Assembly (NCBI RefSeq): GCF_002288825.1
Contig: NZ_NSLI01000003.1
Location: 434,001-498,000 of the forward strand
Reading direction: 5' to 3'
Length of the DNA: 64,000 bases
Origin: Sphingomonas lenta
Lineage (GTDB): Bacteria; Pseudomonadota; Alphaproteobacteria; Sphingomonadales; Sphingomonadaceae
Position numbers and translations under genes: made by a program. The notes below the pieces were generated by a model, which was not told the origin of the DNA, ran no database searches, and saw only the letters and a list, made by a program, of their open reading frames with translations. This document shows, one piece after another, positions 7,844 through 15,647 of the stretch; within the stretch, counting starts at the first letter, position 1, and every line of letters begins with the position of its first letter.

Positions 7844-9157
7844 TCAGGGCAGCTTCGCCTTTGGGAAGTCGCTCCACACCTGGTCGTAGTCGAGCTGCGC
7901 GTGCTCGCAGGCGTAGGCGGTCGGACGGTAAGCCCAGCAGCTCTCCACCATGAACGCCATCGTGCCCTCGATCTTGTGCGGCTTCAGGTCGGCGTCCGAC
8001 GCGCTCCGCCAGCTGGCGAGATCGGGGCCATGGCCGGCCATGAGGTTGTGGAGCGACAGGCCGCCGGGCCTGAACCCCTCCGCCTTGGCGTCGTACGCGC
8101 CTTGGATGAGGCCCATCGCCTCCGACATGACGTTACGGTGGAACCAGGGCGGGCGGAACGTGTCCTCGGCGACCATCCAGCGCGGCGGGAAGATGACGAA
8201 ATCGGCGTTGGCGCGGCCGTGCACCGTCGACGGCGAGGTCAGCACGGTGAAGATCGACGGGTCGGGATGGTCGAACGACACGGTGTTGATCGTGTTGAAG
8301 CGGCTCAAGTCGTAGCGGCAGGGTGCCAAGTTGCCGTGCCAAGCGACGACGTCGAGCGGCGAGTGGTCGAGCTCGGTGACCCAGAGCCGCCCCATGAACT
8401 TCTGGATGACCTCCGTCTTGTCGTCGCGGTCCTCGAACCAGGCTTGCGGAGTCTCGAAGTCGCGCGGGTTGGCGAGCCCGTTCGCGCCGATGGGGCCGAG
8501 GTCGGGCAGGCGGAACAGCGCCCCGTAATTCTCGGCGACGTAGCCGCGGGCCTCGCCGTCGGGGAGGAGCGCGCGGAAGCGAAGCCCACGGGGGATGATG
8601 GCGATGTGGCCGGGCGCGACCTCCAGGCGGCCGAGCTCGGTCAGGAGCTCGAGGCGGCCGGACTGGGGGATGAAGAGGAGTTCGCCGTCGGCGTCGAAGA
8701 AGACGCGGTCGGTCATGTCCTTGTTGGCGTGGAATACGTGCACCGCGACGCCGTCGAGGTCGGCGGGGTGGCGGTTGGTGAGCATCGTCGTCAGACCATC
8801 GACTAGGTCGGTGCCGGGCGGCGAGTCGGCGACCGGGTCCCAGCGCAGGCGGTTGGGCGCGAGCGGCCCCGCGTCGTCGCCCGCGCTGAAGCGCTGTGCG
8901 CCCTCGTACGGCCGGAAGGGCGGGTGCTCGGCGGTGGGCCGCATGCGGTAGAGCCAGGAGCGGCGGTTCTCGTCACGCGGCGCGGTGAAGGCGGTGCCCG
9001 ACAGTTGCTCGGCGTAGAGGCCGAAGGCGGGCCGCTGGGGCGAGTTGCGGCCGATCGGCAGCGCGCCGGGGACGGCTTCGGTGGAGACGTGGTTGCCGAA
9101 GCCGGGGATGTACGCCGCTTGCGTCGCGGCGGCGGTGATGGGGTGGGGTGCGTTCAC
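7844..9157 (-). CDS. hmgA: Homogentisate 1,2-dioxygenase
   Basis: The 437-residue product matches HmgA over its whole length: [19 protein letters not shown] at the N-terminus, then [15 protein letters not shown], and the iron-site region with ending segments [12 protein letters not shown]. It opens the ring of homogentisate to maleylacetoacetate in tyrosine and phenylalanine breakdown. The gene lies downstream of hppD on the same strand, separated by a palindromic repeat of about 94 bases, so the two consecutive pathway steps are clustered. The later steps (maleylacetoacetate isomerase, fumarylacetoacetase) are not in this window. Confidence 0.96.
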   Translation of the reverse strand: MNAPHPITAAATQAAYIPGFGNHVSTEAVPGALPIGRNSPQRPAFGLYAEQLSGTAFTAPRDENRRSWLYRMRPTAEHPPFRPYEGAQRFSAGDDAGPLAPNRLRWDPVADSPPGTDLVDGLTTMLTNRHPADLDGVAVHVFHANKDMTDRVFFDADGELLFIPQSGRLELLTELGRLEVAPGHIAIIPRGLRFRALLPDGEARGYVAENYGALFRLPDLGPIGANGLANPRDFETPQAWFEDRDDKTEVIQKFMGRLWVTELDHSPLDVVAWHGNLAPCRYDLSRFNTINTVSFDHPDPSIFTVLTSPSTVHGRANADFVIFPPRWMVAEDTFRPPWFHRNVMSEAMGLIQGAYDAKAEGFRPGGLSLHNLMAGHGPDLASWRSASDADLKPHKIEGTMAFMVESCWAYRPTAYACEHAQLDYDQVWSDFPKAKLP

Positions 9158-9184
9158 TCTTCGAACTCCCGTTCTATCTTCCTC

Positions 9185-9278
9185 GTCACCCCGGCCTTGA
9201 GCCGGGGTCCCGCTTCTTCTTGCGACCGCGCCGCCCGTGGCGGGCGAAAGCGGGACCCCGGATCAAGTCCGGGGTGAC
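9185..9278. repeat. Family A extragenic palindrome, copy 1 (REP/BIME-like)
   Basis: Inverted repeat opening GTCACCCCGG and closing CCGGGGTGAC, with an inner second inverted pair (GGGTCCCGCTTCTTC against GAAAGCGGGACCC). It fills most of the 252-base gap between hppD and hmgA. Four more copies occur in this window at 15058, 39448, 53748 and 56447. Confidence 0.9.
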
Positions 9279-9409
9279 GGAGGAGGGGCGGGACATCTCC
9301 CGCTCTCCCCGCCGCGCGTCGGTCGCGGCGAAGCCGCGCCCTGTGCGCGGCTCCGTCCACGCCGGCCGGGCTCGGGCGAGCGCCTTCGCGCTCGCATCGC
9401 GGTCGACGC

Positions 9410-10483
9410 TTACGCGTCGACCTTGATCACGCCTCGCCTGATCTGATCCAGCTCGATAGACTCGAACAGCGCCTGGAAGTTGCCGTTCCCAAACCCTTCG
9501 TTGCCCTTGCGCTGGATGATCTCGAAGAAGATCGGGCCGACCATGTTCTCCGTGAAGATCTGGAGCAGGATGCCCTCGTCGCCGACATTGCCGTCGATGA
9601 GGATGCGGTTCTTGCGAAGGCGCTCCAGGTCCTCGCCGTGGCCGGGCACGCGCTTGTCGACGAGCTCGTAGTAGGTCTCGATCGTGTCCTGGAGGCGGAC
9701 GCCGCGTGTCCGGAGGCGTTCGACGGTGTCGTAGATGTTGTCCGTCGTCAGCGCGAGGTGCTGGATTCCCTCGCCCTTGTACTCGCGGATGAACTCCTCG
9801 ATCTGGCTGTTCTCGTCCTGGCTCTCGTTCAGGGGAATGCGGATCGCCTTGTCGGGGGCGATCATCGCCTGGCTGAACAGGCCGGTCGCCTTGCCCTTGA
9901 TGTCGAAATACTTCTGCTCCTCGAAGCCGAACAGGCGGCCGTAGAAGCTCGACCAGGTGCGCATCTCGCCGCGGCGGACATTGTGGGTCAGGTGGTCGAG
10001 CAGGTCGAGGCCGACATTGTTCTCCTGCTCGGCCTCCCGCCAGCCGGGCACCTCGTCCCATTCGGCGTATAGGTCCCGCCCGTCCTGCACGAGGTAGAGG
10101 TAGGAGCCGCCGATGCCCTCGATGGCGTAGGAGCCTTCGCCCAGCGTGCCGGCGGCGGCATCGACGGGCTTGGCGCCCTCGGCGATCGCGTGGCTATAGG
10201 CGCGCGCGGGGTCGGCGACGCGGAACGCCATGCCGCTGGCCGACGGGCCATGCGCCGCGCGGAACTCGGCCGCCTGACCGGTCCGCTCGCGGTTGAGGAG
10301 CAGGTTGATGCGGCCCTGCTTATAGCGGACGACGTCCTTGGTCGGATGGCGGTGGGCGGCGACGAAGCCCATCTGCTCGAACTGCGCGGCGAGCTTGTCG
10401 GGATCGGGCGAGGTGAACTCGCAGAACTCGAAGCCGTTCAGGCCCAGAGGATTGTCTTGGCGCGGATTGCTGACGTCCTGCAT
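9410..10483 (-). CDS. hppD: 4-hydroxyphenylpyruvate dioxygenase
   Basis: From the ATG at 10483 (MQDVSNPRQDNPLGLNG) the product has 357 residues, the normal length of bacterial HPPD. It shows the two vicinal-oxygen-chelate halves, with FEFCEFTSPDP at the start, GIQHLALTTDNIYDTVERL in the C-terminal half and the terminal iron-site segment GPIFFEIIQRKGNEGFGNGN containing the ligand Glu. It converts 4-hydroxyphenylpyruvate to homogentisate, the substrate of the downstream hmgA. A 20-codon upstream extension was rejected because it crosses the divergent regulatory region. A MarR-family regulator is transcribed divergently 78 bases away. Confidence 0.96.
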   Translation of the reverse strand: MQDVSNPRQDNPLGLNGFEFCEFTSPDPDKLAAQFEQMGFVAAHRHPTKDVVRYKQGRINLLLNRERTGQAAEFRAAHGPSASGMAFRVADPARAYSHAIAEGAKPVDAAAGTLGEGSYAIEGIGGSYLYLVQDGRDLYAEWDEVPGWREAEQENNVGLDLLDHLTHNVRRGEMRTWSSFYGRLFGFEEQKYFDIKGKATGLFSQAMIAPDKAIRIPLNESQDENSQIEEFIREYKGEGIQHLALTTDNIYDTVERLRTRGVRLQDTIETYYELVDKRVPGHGEDLERLRKNRILIDGNVGDEGILLQIFTENMVGPIFFEIIQRKGNEGFGNGNFQALFESIELDQIRRGVIKVDA

Positions 10484-10495
10484 CGCTGTCCTCAC

Positions 10496-10553
10496 TTGGT
10501 AACAGATGATACGATCGGTGCGCCGTTGCGCGTTCCGAGTCAAGCGTTACCAA
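10496..10553. promoter_or_regulatory. Inverted TTGGTAAC/GTTACCAA operator pair between hppD and marR
   Basis: TTGGTAAC at 10496-10503 is repeated as its exact reverse complement GTTACCAA at 10546-10553, 50 bases apart, inside the 78-base divergent intergenic region. MarR proteins usually bind such dyads in shared promoter regions and respond to pathway intermediates; binding here is inferred from position and symmetry. Confidence 0.6.
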
Positions 10554-10561
10554 TAACCGTT

Positions 10562-11029
10562 ATGACCGAACGCTCCCTAGTTCTGGACGAGTTCATCCCG
10601 TACCGGCTGTCGGTCACGTCCAACCTGGTGTCCGACACGATCGCGCGCACGTACCGCTCGCTGTTCGGGCTCTCCATCCCGGAATGGCGGGTGGTGGCGG
10701 TGGTCGCGGAGACGGGCGGCATGAGCCAGGGCGCGATCGGCGGGCGCACGCGCATGGACAAGGTGACCGTGAGCCGCGCCGCCATCGCGCTGGTCGAGCG
10801 CGGGCTGCTGGCGCGCGAGGGCAAGCCGGGCGACCGGCGCTCGCACCTCCTGAAACTGACGGCGGCGGGCGAGGAGCTGTACCGGGCGATCGCGCCCAAA
10901 GCGCTGGACCTGGAGCGGCGCATCTTCGAGAGCTTCGGCATGGCGGAGCTGGACGGGTTCGTCGCGATGCTCCGACGCATCGAGGCGGTTACCCTGGCGT
11001 TGGGAGAAGGAACGCCGAGGGAGGGTTGA
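10562..11029 (+). CDS. MarR-family transcriptional regulator of the hppD/hmgA cluster
   Basis: The 155-residue product begins at the ATG at 10562 (MTERSLVLDEFIPYRLSVTS). A winged helix-turn-helix is visible: LSIPEWRVVAVVAETGGMSQ, then DKVTVSRAAIALVERGLL as recognition helix and GDRRSHLLKLTAAG as wing. It is divergent from hppD with inverted TTGGTAAC elements between, so the simplest reading is a repressor of hppD (and possibly itself) relieved by an aromatic intermediate such as 4-hydroxyphenylpyruvate or homogentisate. The ligand is inference. Confidence 0.9.
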   Translation: MTERSLVLDEFIPYRLSVTSNLVSDTIARTYRSLFGLSIPEWRVVAVVAETGGMSQGAIGGRTRMDKVTVSRAAIALVERGLLAREGKPGDRRSHLLKLTAAGEELYRAIAPKALDLERRIFESFGMAELDGFVAMLRRIEAVTLALGEGTPREG

Positions 11030-11106
11030 ACCCGCGCGCCCGCTCGTGCATGCCGGTCATGCCCTCCCCAGGCATGATGGCCGAAGCTGTGACGAGGAGG
11101 GTGTAG

Positions 11107-13158
11107 TTGACCGACATGCTGGACCGTGCGGGCCTTCGGGTCGCGGGCGTGCTGGCGCGCTTCGTCGAGGAGCGCGCGCTGCCGGGGACGGGTTTGGAGC
11201 CCGAGCGCTTCTGGGCGGGCGTGGCCGACATCTTCTCGCGTTTCGCGCCGGAGAATCGGGCGTTGCTCGCCAGGCGGGACGAGCTGCAGGCGCTGATCGA
11301 TGCGCGCTACGCGGCGGGCGGGGCGGTGGACGAGGCGTTCCTCCGCTCGATCGGCTATCTTGTCCCTGAACCTGAGCCGTTCACGATCGGCACGACGGCT
11401 GTCGACCCGGAGATCGCGACGACCGCGGGGCCGCAGCTGGTCGTGCCGTCGCTGAACGCGCGGTTCGTGTTGAACGCCGCGAACGCGCGCTGGGGCAGCC
11501 TCTACGACGCGCTCTACGGCACCGACGCGCTGCCGGGCTCGCCGCGTCCGGGCGGCTATGATCCGGAACGTGGACTCCAGGTGATCGCGCGGGCCCGCGC
11601 GTTCCTCGACGGGGCGGTGCCGGGCTGGCGGGATGCGCTGGGCGGCGGCGCGCATCCGCAGCTGGTGGGGCGGCGTGGGCCGTCGCCGCTGTTCCGGCAC
11701 AACGGGCTGCACGTCGAGGTCGTGGTGGACCGCGCGCACCCGATCGGGCGCGACGACCCGGACGGGGTGGCGGACGTGGTGCTGGAGAGCGCGCTCACCA
11801 CGATCGTCGACCTGGAGGATTCGGTCGCGGCGGTGGACGCGGACGACAAGGTGGCGGCCTACGCCAACTGGCTGGGGCTGATGCGGGGCGACCTGGAGGA
11901 GAGCTTCGAGAAGGGTGGGCGCACGCTGACGCGGCGACTCAACCCCGACCGGGAGTATACGGCACCGGACGGGTCCACGCTGGCGCTGCCGGGGCGCAGC
12001 CTCTTGTTCGTGCGCAACGTCGGGCATCTCATGACCACGCCCGCGGTGCTGCTGCCGGACGGGAGCCAAGCGCCCGAGGGCGTGCTCGACGCGGTCGTCA
12101 CGGCGCTGATCGGGATGCACGACCTGCTCGGGCTGGGCCGGTTCAGGAACAGCCGGGCGGGCTCGATCTACATCGTCAAACCCAAGATACACGGGTCGGA
12201 CGAGTGCGCGTTCACGAACCGGCTGTTCGACGCGGTCGAGGACCTGCTGGGCCTCGCCCGTCACACGATCAAGGTGGGCGTTATGGACGAGGAGCGGCGC
12301 ACCTCCGCCAACCTCGCCGCCTGCATCCACGCGGTCAGGGACCGGATCGTGTTCATCAACACGGGCTTCCTCGACCGGACGGGCGACGAGATCCACACCG
12401 CGATGCGCGCCGGGCCGATGATCCGCAAGGCGGAGATGCGCGCGGCGCCCTGGATCGACGCTTACGAGAAGCGCAACGTGGCGATCGGCCTCCAGTGCGG
12501 GCTGTCGGGCCGGGCGCAGATCGGCAAGGGCATGTGGGCCGCGCCGGACCGGATGGCCGACATGCTGGAGCAGAAGGGCGCACACCCTCGCTCGGGCGCG
12601 AACACGGCCTGGGTGCCGTCCCCCACCGCGGCGACGCTCCATGCGCTGCACTATCATGAGGTGGACGTGTTCGAGCGGCAGCGGGAGATCGCGCGCGAGG
12701 CGATGCCGGGGCTGGACGGGCTGCTGACCGTGCCGCTGGCGAACGGGCGCAACTGGCGGCCGGACGAGGTGCGCGAAGAGCTGGAGAACAACGCGCAAGG
12801 GATACTCGGCTATGTGGTGCGCTGGGTCGACCAGGGGGTGGGGTGCTCCAAGGTGCCCGACATCCACGACGTGGGGCTGATGGAGGACAGGGCGACGCTG
12901 CGCATCTCCTCGCAGCACATGGCGAACTGGTTGCTGCACGGGGTGTGTACCCCGCACGAGGTGGACCAGGCGTTCGCGCGCATGGCGGCGAAGGTGGACG
13001 CGCAGAATGCGGGGGATCCGCTGTACCGGGAGCTGACGCCGGACGGGCTGGCGTACCGGGCGGCGCGGGCGCTGGTGTTCGAGGGGGTGGGGCAGCCTAG
13101 CGGGTACACGGAGCCGTTGCTGCACGCGTATAGGCGGAGGGCGAAAGGGGCGGGGTAG
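11107..13158 (+). CDS. glcB: Malate synthase G
   Basis: The 683-residue product matches the long (G) form of malate synthase: [45 protein letters not shown] with the catalytic acidic residues, [16 protein letters not shown] and [17 protein letters not shown]. It condenses glyoxylate with acetyl-CoA to malate. It is a little shorter than the roughly 720 residues of E. coli GlcB. The TTG at 11107 is preferred because AGGAGG at 11095-11100 sits about 6 bases upstream; the next ATG (11116) would be 15 bases away. It is downstream of the MarR gene and may use its own promoter, with a small dyad (TCATGCC 11057-11063 and GGCATGA 11071-11077) in the leader. Confidence 0.95.
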   Translation: MTDMLDRAGLRVAGVLARFVEERALPGTGLEPERFWAGVADIFSRFAPENRALLARRDELQALIDARYAAGGAVDEAFLRSIGYLVPEPEPFTIGTTAVDPEIATTAGPQLVVPSLNARFVLNAANARWGSLYDALYGTDALPGSPRPGGYDPERGLQVIARARAFLDGAVPGWRDALGGGAHPQLVGRRGPSPLFRHNGLHVEVVVDRAHPIGRDDPDGVADVVLESALTTIVDLEDSVAAVDADDKVAAYANWLGLMRGDLEESFEKGGRTLTRRLNPDREYTAPDGSTLALPGRSLLFVRNVGHLMTTPAVLLPDGSQAPEGVLDAVVTALIGMHDLLGLGRFRNSRAGSIYIVKPKIHGSDECAFTNRLFDAVEDLLGLARHTIKVGVMDEERRTSANLAACIHAVRDRIVFINTGFLDRTGDEIHTAMRAGPMIRKAEMRAAPWIDAYEKRNVAIGLQCGLSGRAQIGKGMWAAPDRMADMLEQKGAHPRSGANTAWVPSPTAATLHALHYHEVDVFERQREIAREAMPGLDGLLTVPLANGRNWRPDEVREELENNAQGILGYVVRWVDQGVGCSKVPDIHDVGLMEDRATLRISSQHMANWLLHGVCTPHEVDQAFARMAAKVDAQNAGDPLYRELTPDGLAYRAARALVFEGVGQPSGYTEPLLHAYRRRAKGAG

Positions 13159-13161
13159 CGC

Positions 13162-13178
13162 CGCGGGCGAAGCCCGCG
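13162..13178. terminator. Short GC hairpin after glcB
   Basis: Perfect 7-base stem CGCGGGC-GAA-GCCCGCG immediately after the glcB stop, without a T-tract. It may help end transcription or protect the 3' end; as an intrinsic terminator it is weak. Confidence 0.35.
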
Positions 13179-13186
13179 TCGTCGGT

Positions 13187-13203
13187 CCTCGGTTTGGCCG
13201 AGG
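13187..13203. terminator. Second hairpin between glcB and convergent tRNA-Phe
   Basis: Perfect 6-base stem CCTCGG-TTTGG-CCGAGG between the convergent glcB and tRNA-Phe genes. No T-tract is present on either strand, so termination from this alone is uncertain. Confidence 0.3.
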
Positions 13204-13261
13204 CCGGCCGCTCTTGCTCGTGTCCGCACCGAGCCATGCTCGGCGCAGCCGAGCGGCGAGG

Positions 13262-13334
13262 TGCCCAGGGCCGGAATCGAACCAGCGACACTGCGATTTT
13301 CAGTCGCATGCTCTACCAACTGAGCTACCTGGGC
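13262..13334 (-). tRNA. tRNA-Phe (GAA)
   Basis: Reading the minus strand from 13334, the acceptor GCCCAGG pairs with CCTGGGC. The D-arm is AGCTCAGTTGGTAGAGC, the anticodon stem TGCGA/TCGCA encloses the loop CTGAAAA with anticodon GAA, and the T-arm GTTCGATTC is present. Length is 73 bases to the discriminator A. The CCA end is not encoded; the next three bases read CCT. Confidence 0.97.
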
Positions 13335-13364
13335 CCGAACCGCTTCCGCGTCGGAGCGCGGCCT

Positions 13365-13538
13365 TTAGTCGCGCTCGCCGGGGCTGTCCAGCCCTTCCGC
13401 GTCCTCGTCCGACACGGGCCTGCCAGGCAGGCGGTAGCCCTCGTCGAACCACATGAGCAGGTCGCGGTCGCGGTGGCCGCGCGAGCAGAAGGGGCGGTAT
13501 TCGGGTGCGGCGGGCGCGCCGCAGATGGGGCACTTCAT
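13365..13538 (-). CDS. yacG: DNA gyrase inhibitor YacG-like zinc protein
   Basis: This 57-residue protein begins MKCPICGAP and matches YacG, a small zinc protein that binds GyrB and inhibits gyrase in E. coli. The usual ligand set is CxxC plus CxxxC. Here Cys3, Cys6 and Cys18 are present but the fourth position is His (FCSRGHRD, His22); His can still bind zinc. The ATG overlaps the stop of the RNase E/G-like gene as ATGA, giving a maf-rng-yacG run that ends just before tRNA-Phe. Confidence 0.88.
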   Translation of the reverse strand: MKCPICGAPAAPEYRPFCSRGHRDRDLLMWFDEGYRLPGRPVSDEDAEGLDSPGERD

Positions 13539-14482
13539 GACCGGTCCCATATAGGCATGCGGCCGGTGCGGCGCATCAGCTCGACGTCCCAGCCTTCCGC
13601 CTCGATGCGGGCGAGGACGGCGGGCGGCAGCTTGACCGGCCGGGGCGGGCCGGGGGGCTCGCGTTCGAGGCGGCGCAAGCTCGCGCGGGCGGCGGCGCCG
13701 ATCGGATCGGCGCGCAGCAGCTCGGGGAGCGAGGCGCGGGGGCGGGGGCGGACGATCTGGAGGAAGCCGAAGCCGTTCACCGCCGTGCGCTCGAAAGGCT
13801 GGGGAAGCGCGGCGTCGACCGCGGCGGCGACCGCCTGACGCTCGGCCTTGCCCGACAGCGTCGGGAAGTCGATGCCGATCGAGCCGCCGATCCCGTGGCG
13901 ACGAATCGCGGCGGCGGCGGCCTGGGCACCCGCGAGCGCCAGGCGGTCGAGCGGCGGGCCGCCGTCGATATCGAACAGCGTCATCGCGGGCGTGGGGCTC
14001 ATGCGTAAGCTCCCGCCGGGGAACGCGATCTCGCCCGTTTCCGCCTCGTCGAGCAGCTCGGACCAGCCCGCGGCTTCCAGCGCATCGGGCTGGTGGGGAA
14101 GGAGCGTGCGGACGGGCAGGTCGGTGGCGGCGATGCGGTCGAGCAGGCTCGGGCCGGGGGCGGGCGCGTCGTCGGTGGCGACCGCTTTGGGGAGCTTGGG
14201 GCGGCCGGGCTCGGGGATCGCCTCGCGGACGACGCGGACAGTGAGGCGCGCGCCCTGCGTGACGGCGGGGGGCACGGGGTCGAGCGTCGCCTCCTCGCCG
14301 GTGTCGAGGGTGACGCGGCCCTGGCGGGCGGGGCCGAGCTCGACGAGGCGGGCGGGGGCGATCGTGCCGACCGCGAGGCGGCCGGGCAGTTCGATCGCGG
14401 CTTCGATGATGCGGTCGCCCTCGACCAGCGCGGCGCGGTTCTCGCCGATGCCGGCCTCGTACCACCATTCGATCATTGGCAC
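13535..14482 (-). CDS. Short ribonuclease E/G-like protein
   Basis: The 315-residue product resembles the catalytic part of the RNase E/G family. It starts with an S1-like region (GENRAALVEGDRIIEAAIEL), and the two catalytic-core blocks appear as MTLFDIDGGPP and SIGIDFPTLSGKAERQAV, corresponding to the family's IDVN and IDFIDM segments. It is much shorter than RNase E or G (about 490 or more), and the zinc-link CPxC motif is absent, so it may be monomeric, altered in specificity or regulatory. The track start is GTG at 14482; an ATG two codons in (14476) is equally possible. It lies between maf and yacG, an arrangement I associate with sphingomonads. Confidence 0.78.
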   Translation of the reverse strand: MPMIEWWYEAGIGENRAALVEGDRIIEAAIELPGRLAVGTIAPARLVELGPARQGRVTLDTGEEATLDPVPPAVTQGARLTVRVVREAIPEPGRPKLPKAVATDDAPAPGPSLLDRIAATDLPVRTLLPHQPDALEAAGWSELLDEAETGEIAFPGGSLRMSPTPAMTLFDIDGGPPLDRLALAGAQAAAAAIRRHGIGGSIGIDFPTLSGKAERQAVAAAVDAALPQPFERTAVNGFGFLQIVRPRPRASLPELLRADPIGAAARASLRRLEREPPGPPRPVKLPPAVLARIEAEGWDVELMRRTGRMPIWDRS

Positions 14483-15052
14483 TCAGCCAACGGGGAGCCC
14501 GGCCGCGCGGAGGAGGGCGCGCGTCTCGAACAGCGGCAGGCCGACCACGCCCGAATGGCTGCCGTGGAGGAAGCGGACGAAGCCTTCCGCGCGGCCCTGG
14601 ATCGCATAGCCGCCCGCCTTGCCGAGCCCCTCGCCGCACGCGAGATAGGCGTCGATCTCCTGGGGCGAGAGCGGTTTCCAGGCGACGATCGTGTCGGACA
14701 GGCGGGTGCGGACCTTGCCTTCGGCGTTGATCACGCAGACGGCGGACAGGCAGTGGTGGCGGCGGCCCGACAACATGCCGATCAGCTCGCGCTGGAGCTC
14801 GACCGTGTCGGCGGGGAGCAGGATGCGGCGGCCGAGCGCGATCGTGGTGTCGCCGGCGAGGACGACCTCGTGCCCGCCGCGATCGACGGCGTGCGCCTTT
14901 TCCACCGCCATGCGGAGCGCGTAGGCGCGGGGGAGCTCGCGCGGGCGCGGGCTCTCGTCGATCGCGGGCGCGGCGACGCGGGCGGGCTCGACGCCCAGAC
15001 GGCGGACGAGCTCGAGGCGGCGGGGGCTGGTGGAGGCGAGGACTAAATCCAT
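14483..15052 (-). CDS. Maf-family nucleoside triphosphate pyrophosphatase
   Basis: The 189-residue product has the Maf signature at its N-terminus (LVLASTSPRRLELVRRLG), the conserved AGDTTIALG block and the GKAGGYAIQGRAEGFV segment near the C-terminus. Maf proteins hydrolyse non-canonical or modified nucleoside triphosphates to monophosphates and pyrophosphate. Which Maf subgroup (YhdE or YceF) cannot be decided by eye. It lies between infA (separated by a family A palindrome) and the RNase E/G-like gene, whose start abuts the Maf stop. Confidence 0.92.
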   Translation of the reverse strand: MDLVLASTSPRRLELVRRLGVEPARVAAPAIDESPRPRELPRAYALRMAVEKAHAVDRGGHEVVLAGDTTIALGRRILLPADTVELQRELIGMLSGRRHHCLSAVCVINAEGKVRTRLSDTIVAWKPLSPQEIDAYLACGEGLGKAGGYAIQGRAEGFVRFLHGSHSGVVGLPLFETRALLRAAGLPVG

Positions 15053-15057
15053 CTTTC

Positions 15058-15140
15058 GTCACCCCGGGCTTGACCCGGGGTCCCGCTTGGTCCCGCCATC
15101 CGAGAGAAGAAGCGGGACCCCGGCTCAAGGCCGGGGTGAC
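15058..15140. repeat. Family A extragenic palindrome, copy 2
   Basis: Starts GTCACCCCGGGC and ends CCGGGGTGAC, with an inner inverted pair GGTCCCGCTT against AAGCGGGACC. It sits in the infA-maf gap, 6 bases upstream of the maf start codon, so it would be transcribed as a hairpin in the maf leader. Confidence 0.9.
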
Positions 15141-15164
15141 GAGGAGGGGAGGGGCGCAACCTCC

Positions 15165-15383
15165 CTATTTAAACCGGTAGGTGATCCGGCCCTTGGTCAG
15201 GTCGTAGGGGGTGAGCTCGACGAGCACCTCGTCGCCGACGAGGACGCGGATGCGATTCTTGCGCATCTTGCCGGCGGTGTGGCCCAGGATCTCGTGGTCG
15301 TTCTCCAGCCGCACGCGGAACATCGCGTTGGGGAGCAGTTCGACCACCTGGCCGCGCATCTCGAGCAGTTCTTCTTTCGCCAA
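15165..15383 (-). CDS. infA: Translation initiation factor IF-1
   Basis: The product is exactly 72 residues, the standard IF-1 length: [19 protein letters not shown], then [20 protein letters not shown] with the OB-fold core, and [17 protein letters not shown] at the end. IF-1 blocks the ribosomal A site during initiation. The only start codon that gives the canonical length and N-terminus is TTG at 15383 (minus strand), with a weak purine-rich AAAGAGAA upstream. The gene has its own 264-base upstream region and leads the infA-maf-rng-yacG series. Confidence 0.95.
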   Translation of the reverse strand: MAKEELLEMRGQVVELLPNAMFRVRLENDHEILGHTAGKMRKNRIRVLVGDEVLVELTPYDLTKGRITYRFK

Positions 15384-15647
15384 GCAGGTTTCTCTTTCGA
15401 ATGGGTCGCGCCGCGCCTTAGCCGCGCCCGCGCCGATTTGGAAGTTCACTAAAGTACACGCCAAGAACGAGGGCCGGCGGCGGAACGCTTCACACATTCC
15501 ACGCCCGTTCGGCAATTCCGTTACGTCCGCCGGCAACTATGTTACGCGGCGAGCGTGCCTAGCCGATATGGGTGGGCGGGGCGGGTCCGGCAATGTCAAA
15601 GAGCGATGGGGCGGGAGCGTGGCGGGCGATCTCCAACATGGCAAGCC
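15384..15647. other. Upstream region of infA / downstream of the MmeI-like gene
   Basis: This 264-base stretch contains no convincing gene on either strand. It should carry the infA promoter (minus strand), but I see no clear -35/-10 pair. No long repeat or T-tracted hairpin was found to end the MmeI-like gene. Confidence 0.4.

Noticed and set aside
10540..13125. 861-codon open frame antisense to malate synthase G
   Set aside because: Composition is Arg/His/Pro-rich, typical of a GC-rich shadow frame, and the sense strand encodes a complete malate synthase.
13365..15128. 587-codon frame spanning three real genes on the minus strand
   Set aside because: Only the last 57 residues (YacG) are real; the rest is an out-of-frame reading through maf and the RNase E/G-like gene.
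15475..15510. EcfG promoter upstream of infA (GGAAC near 15482)
   Set aside because: Spacer to CGTT is 19 bases and it points away from infA.
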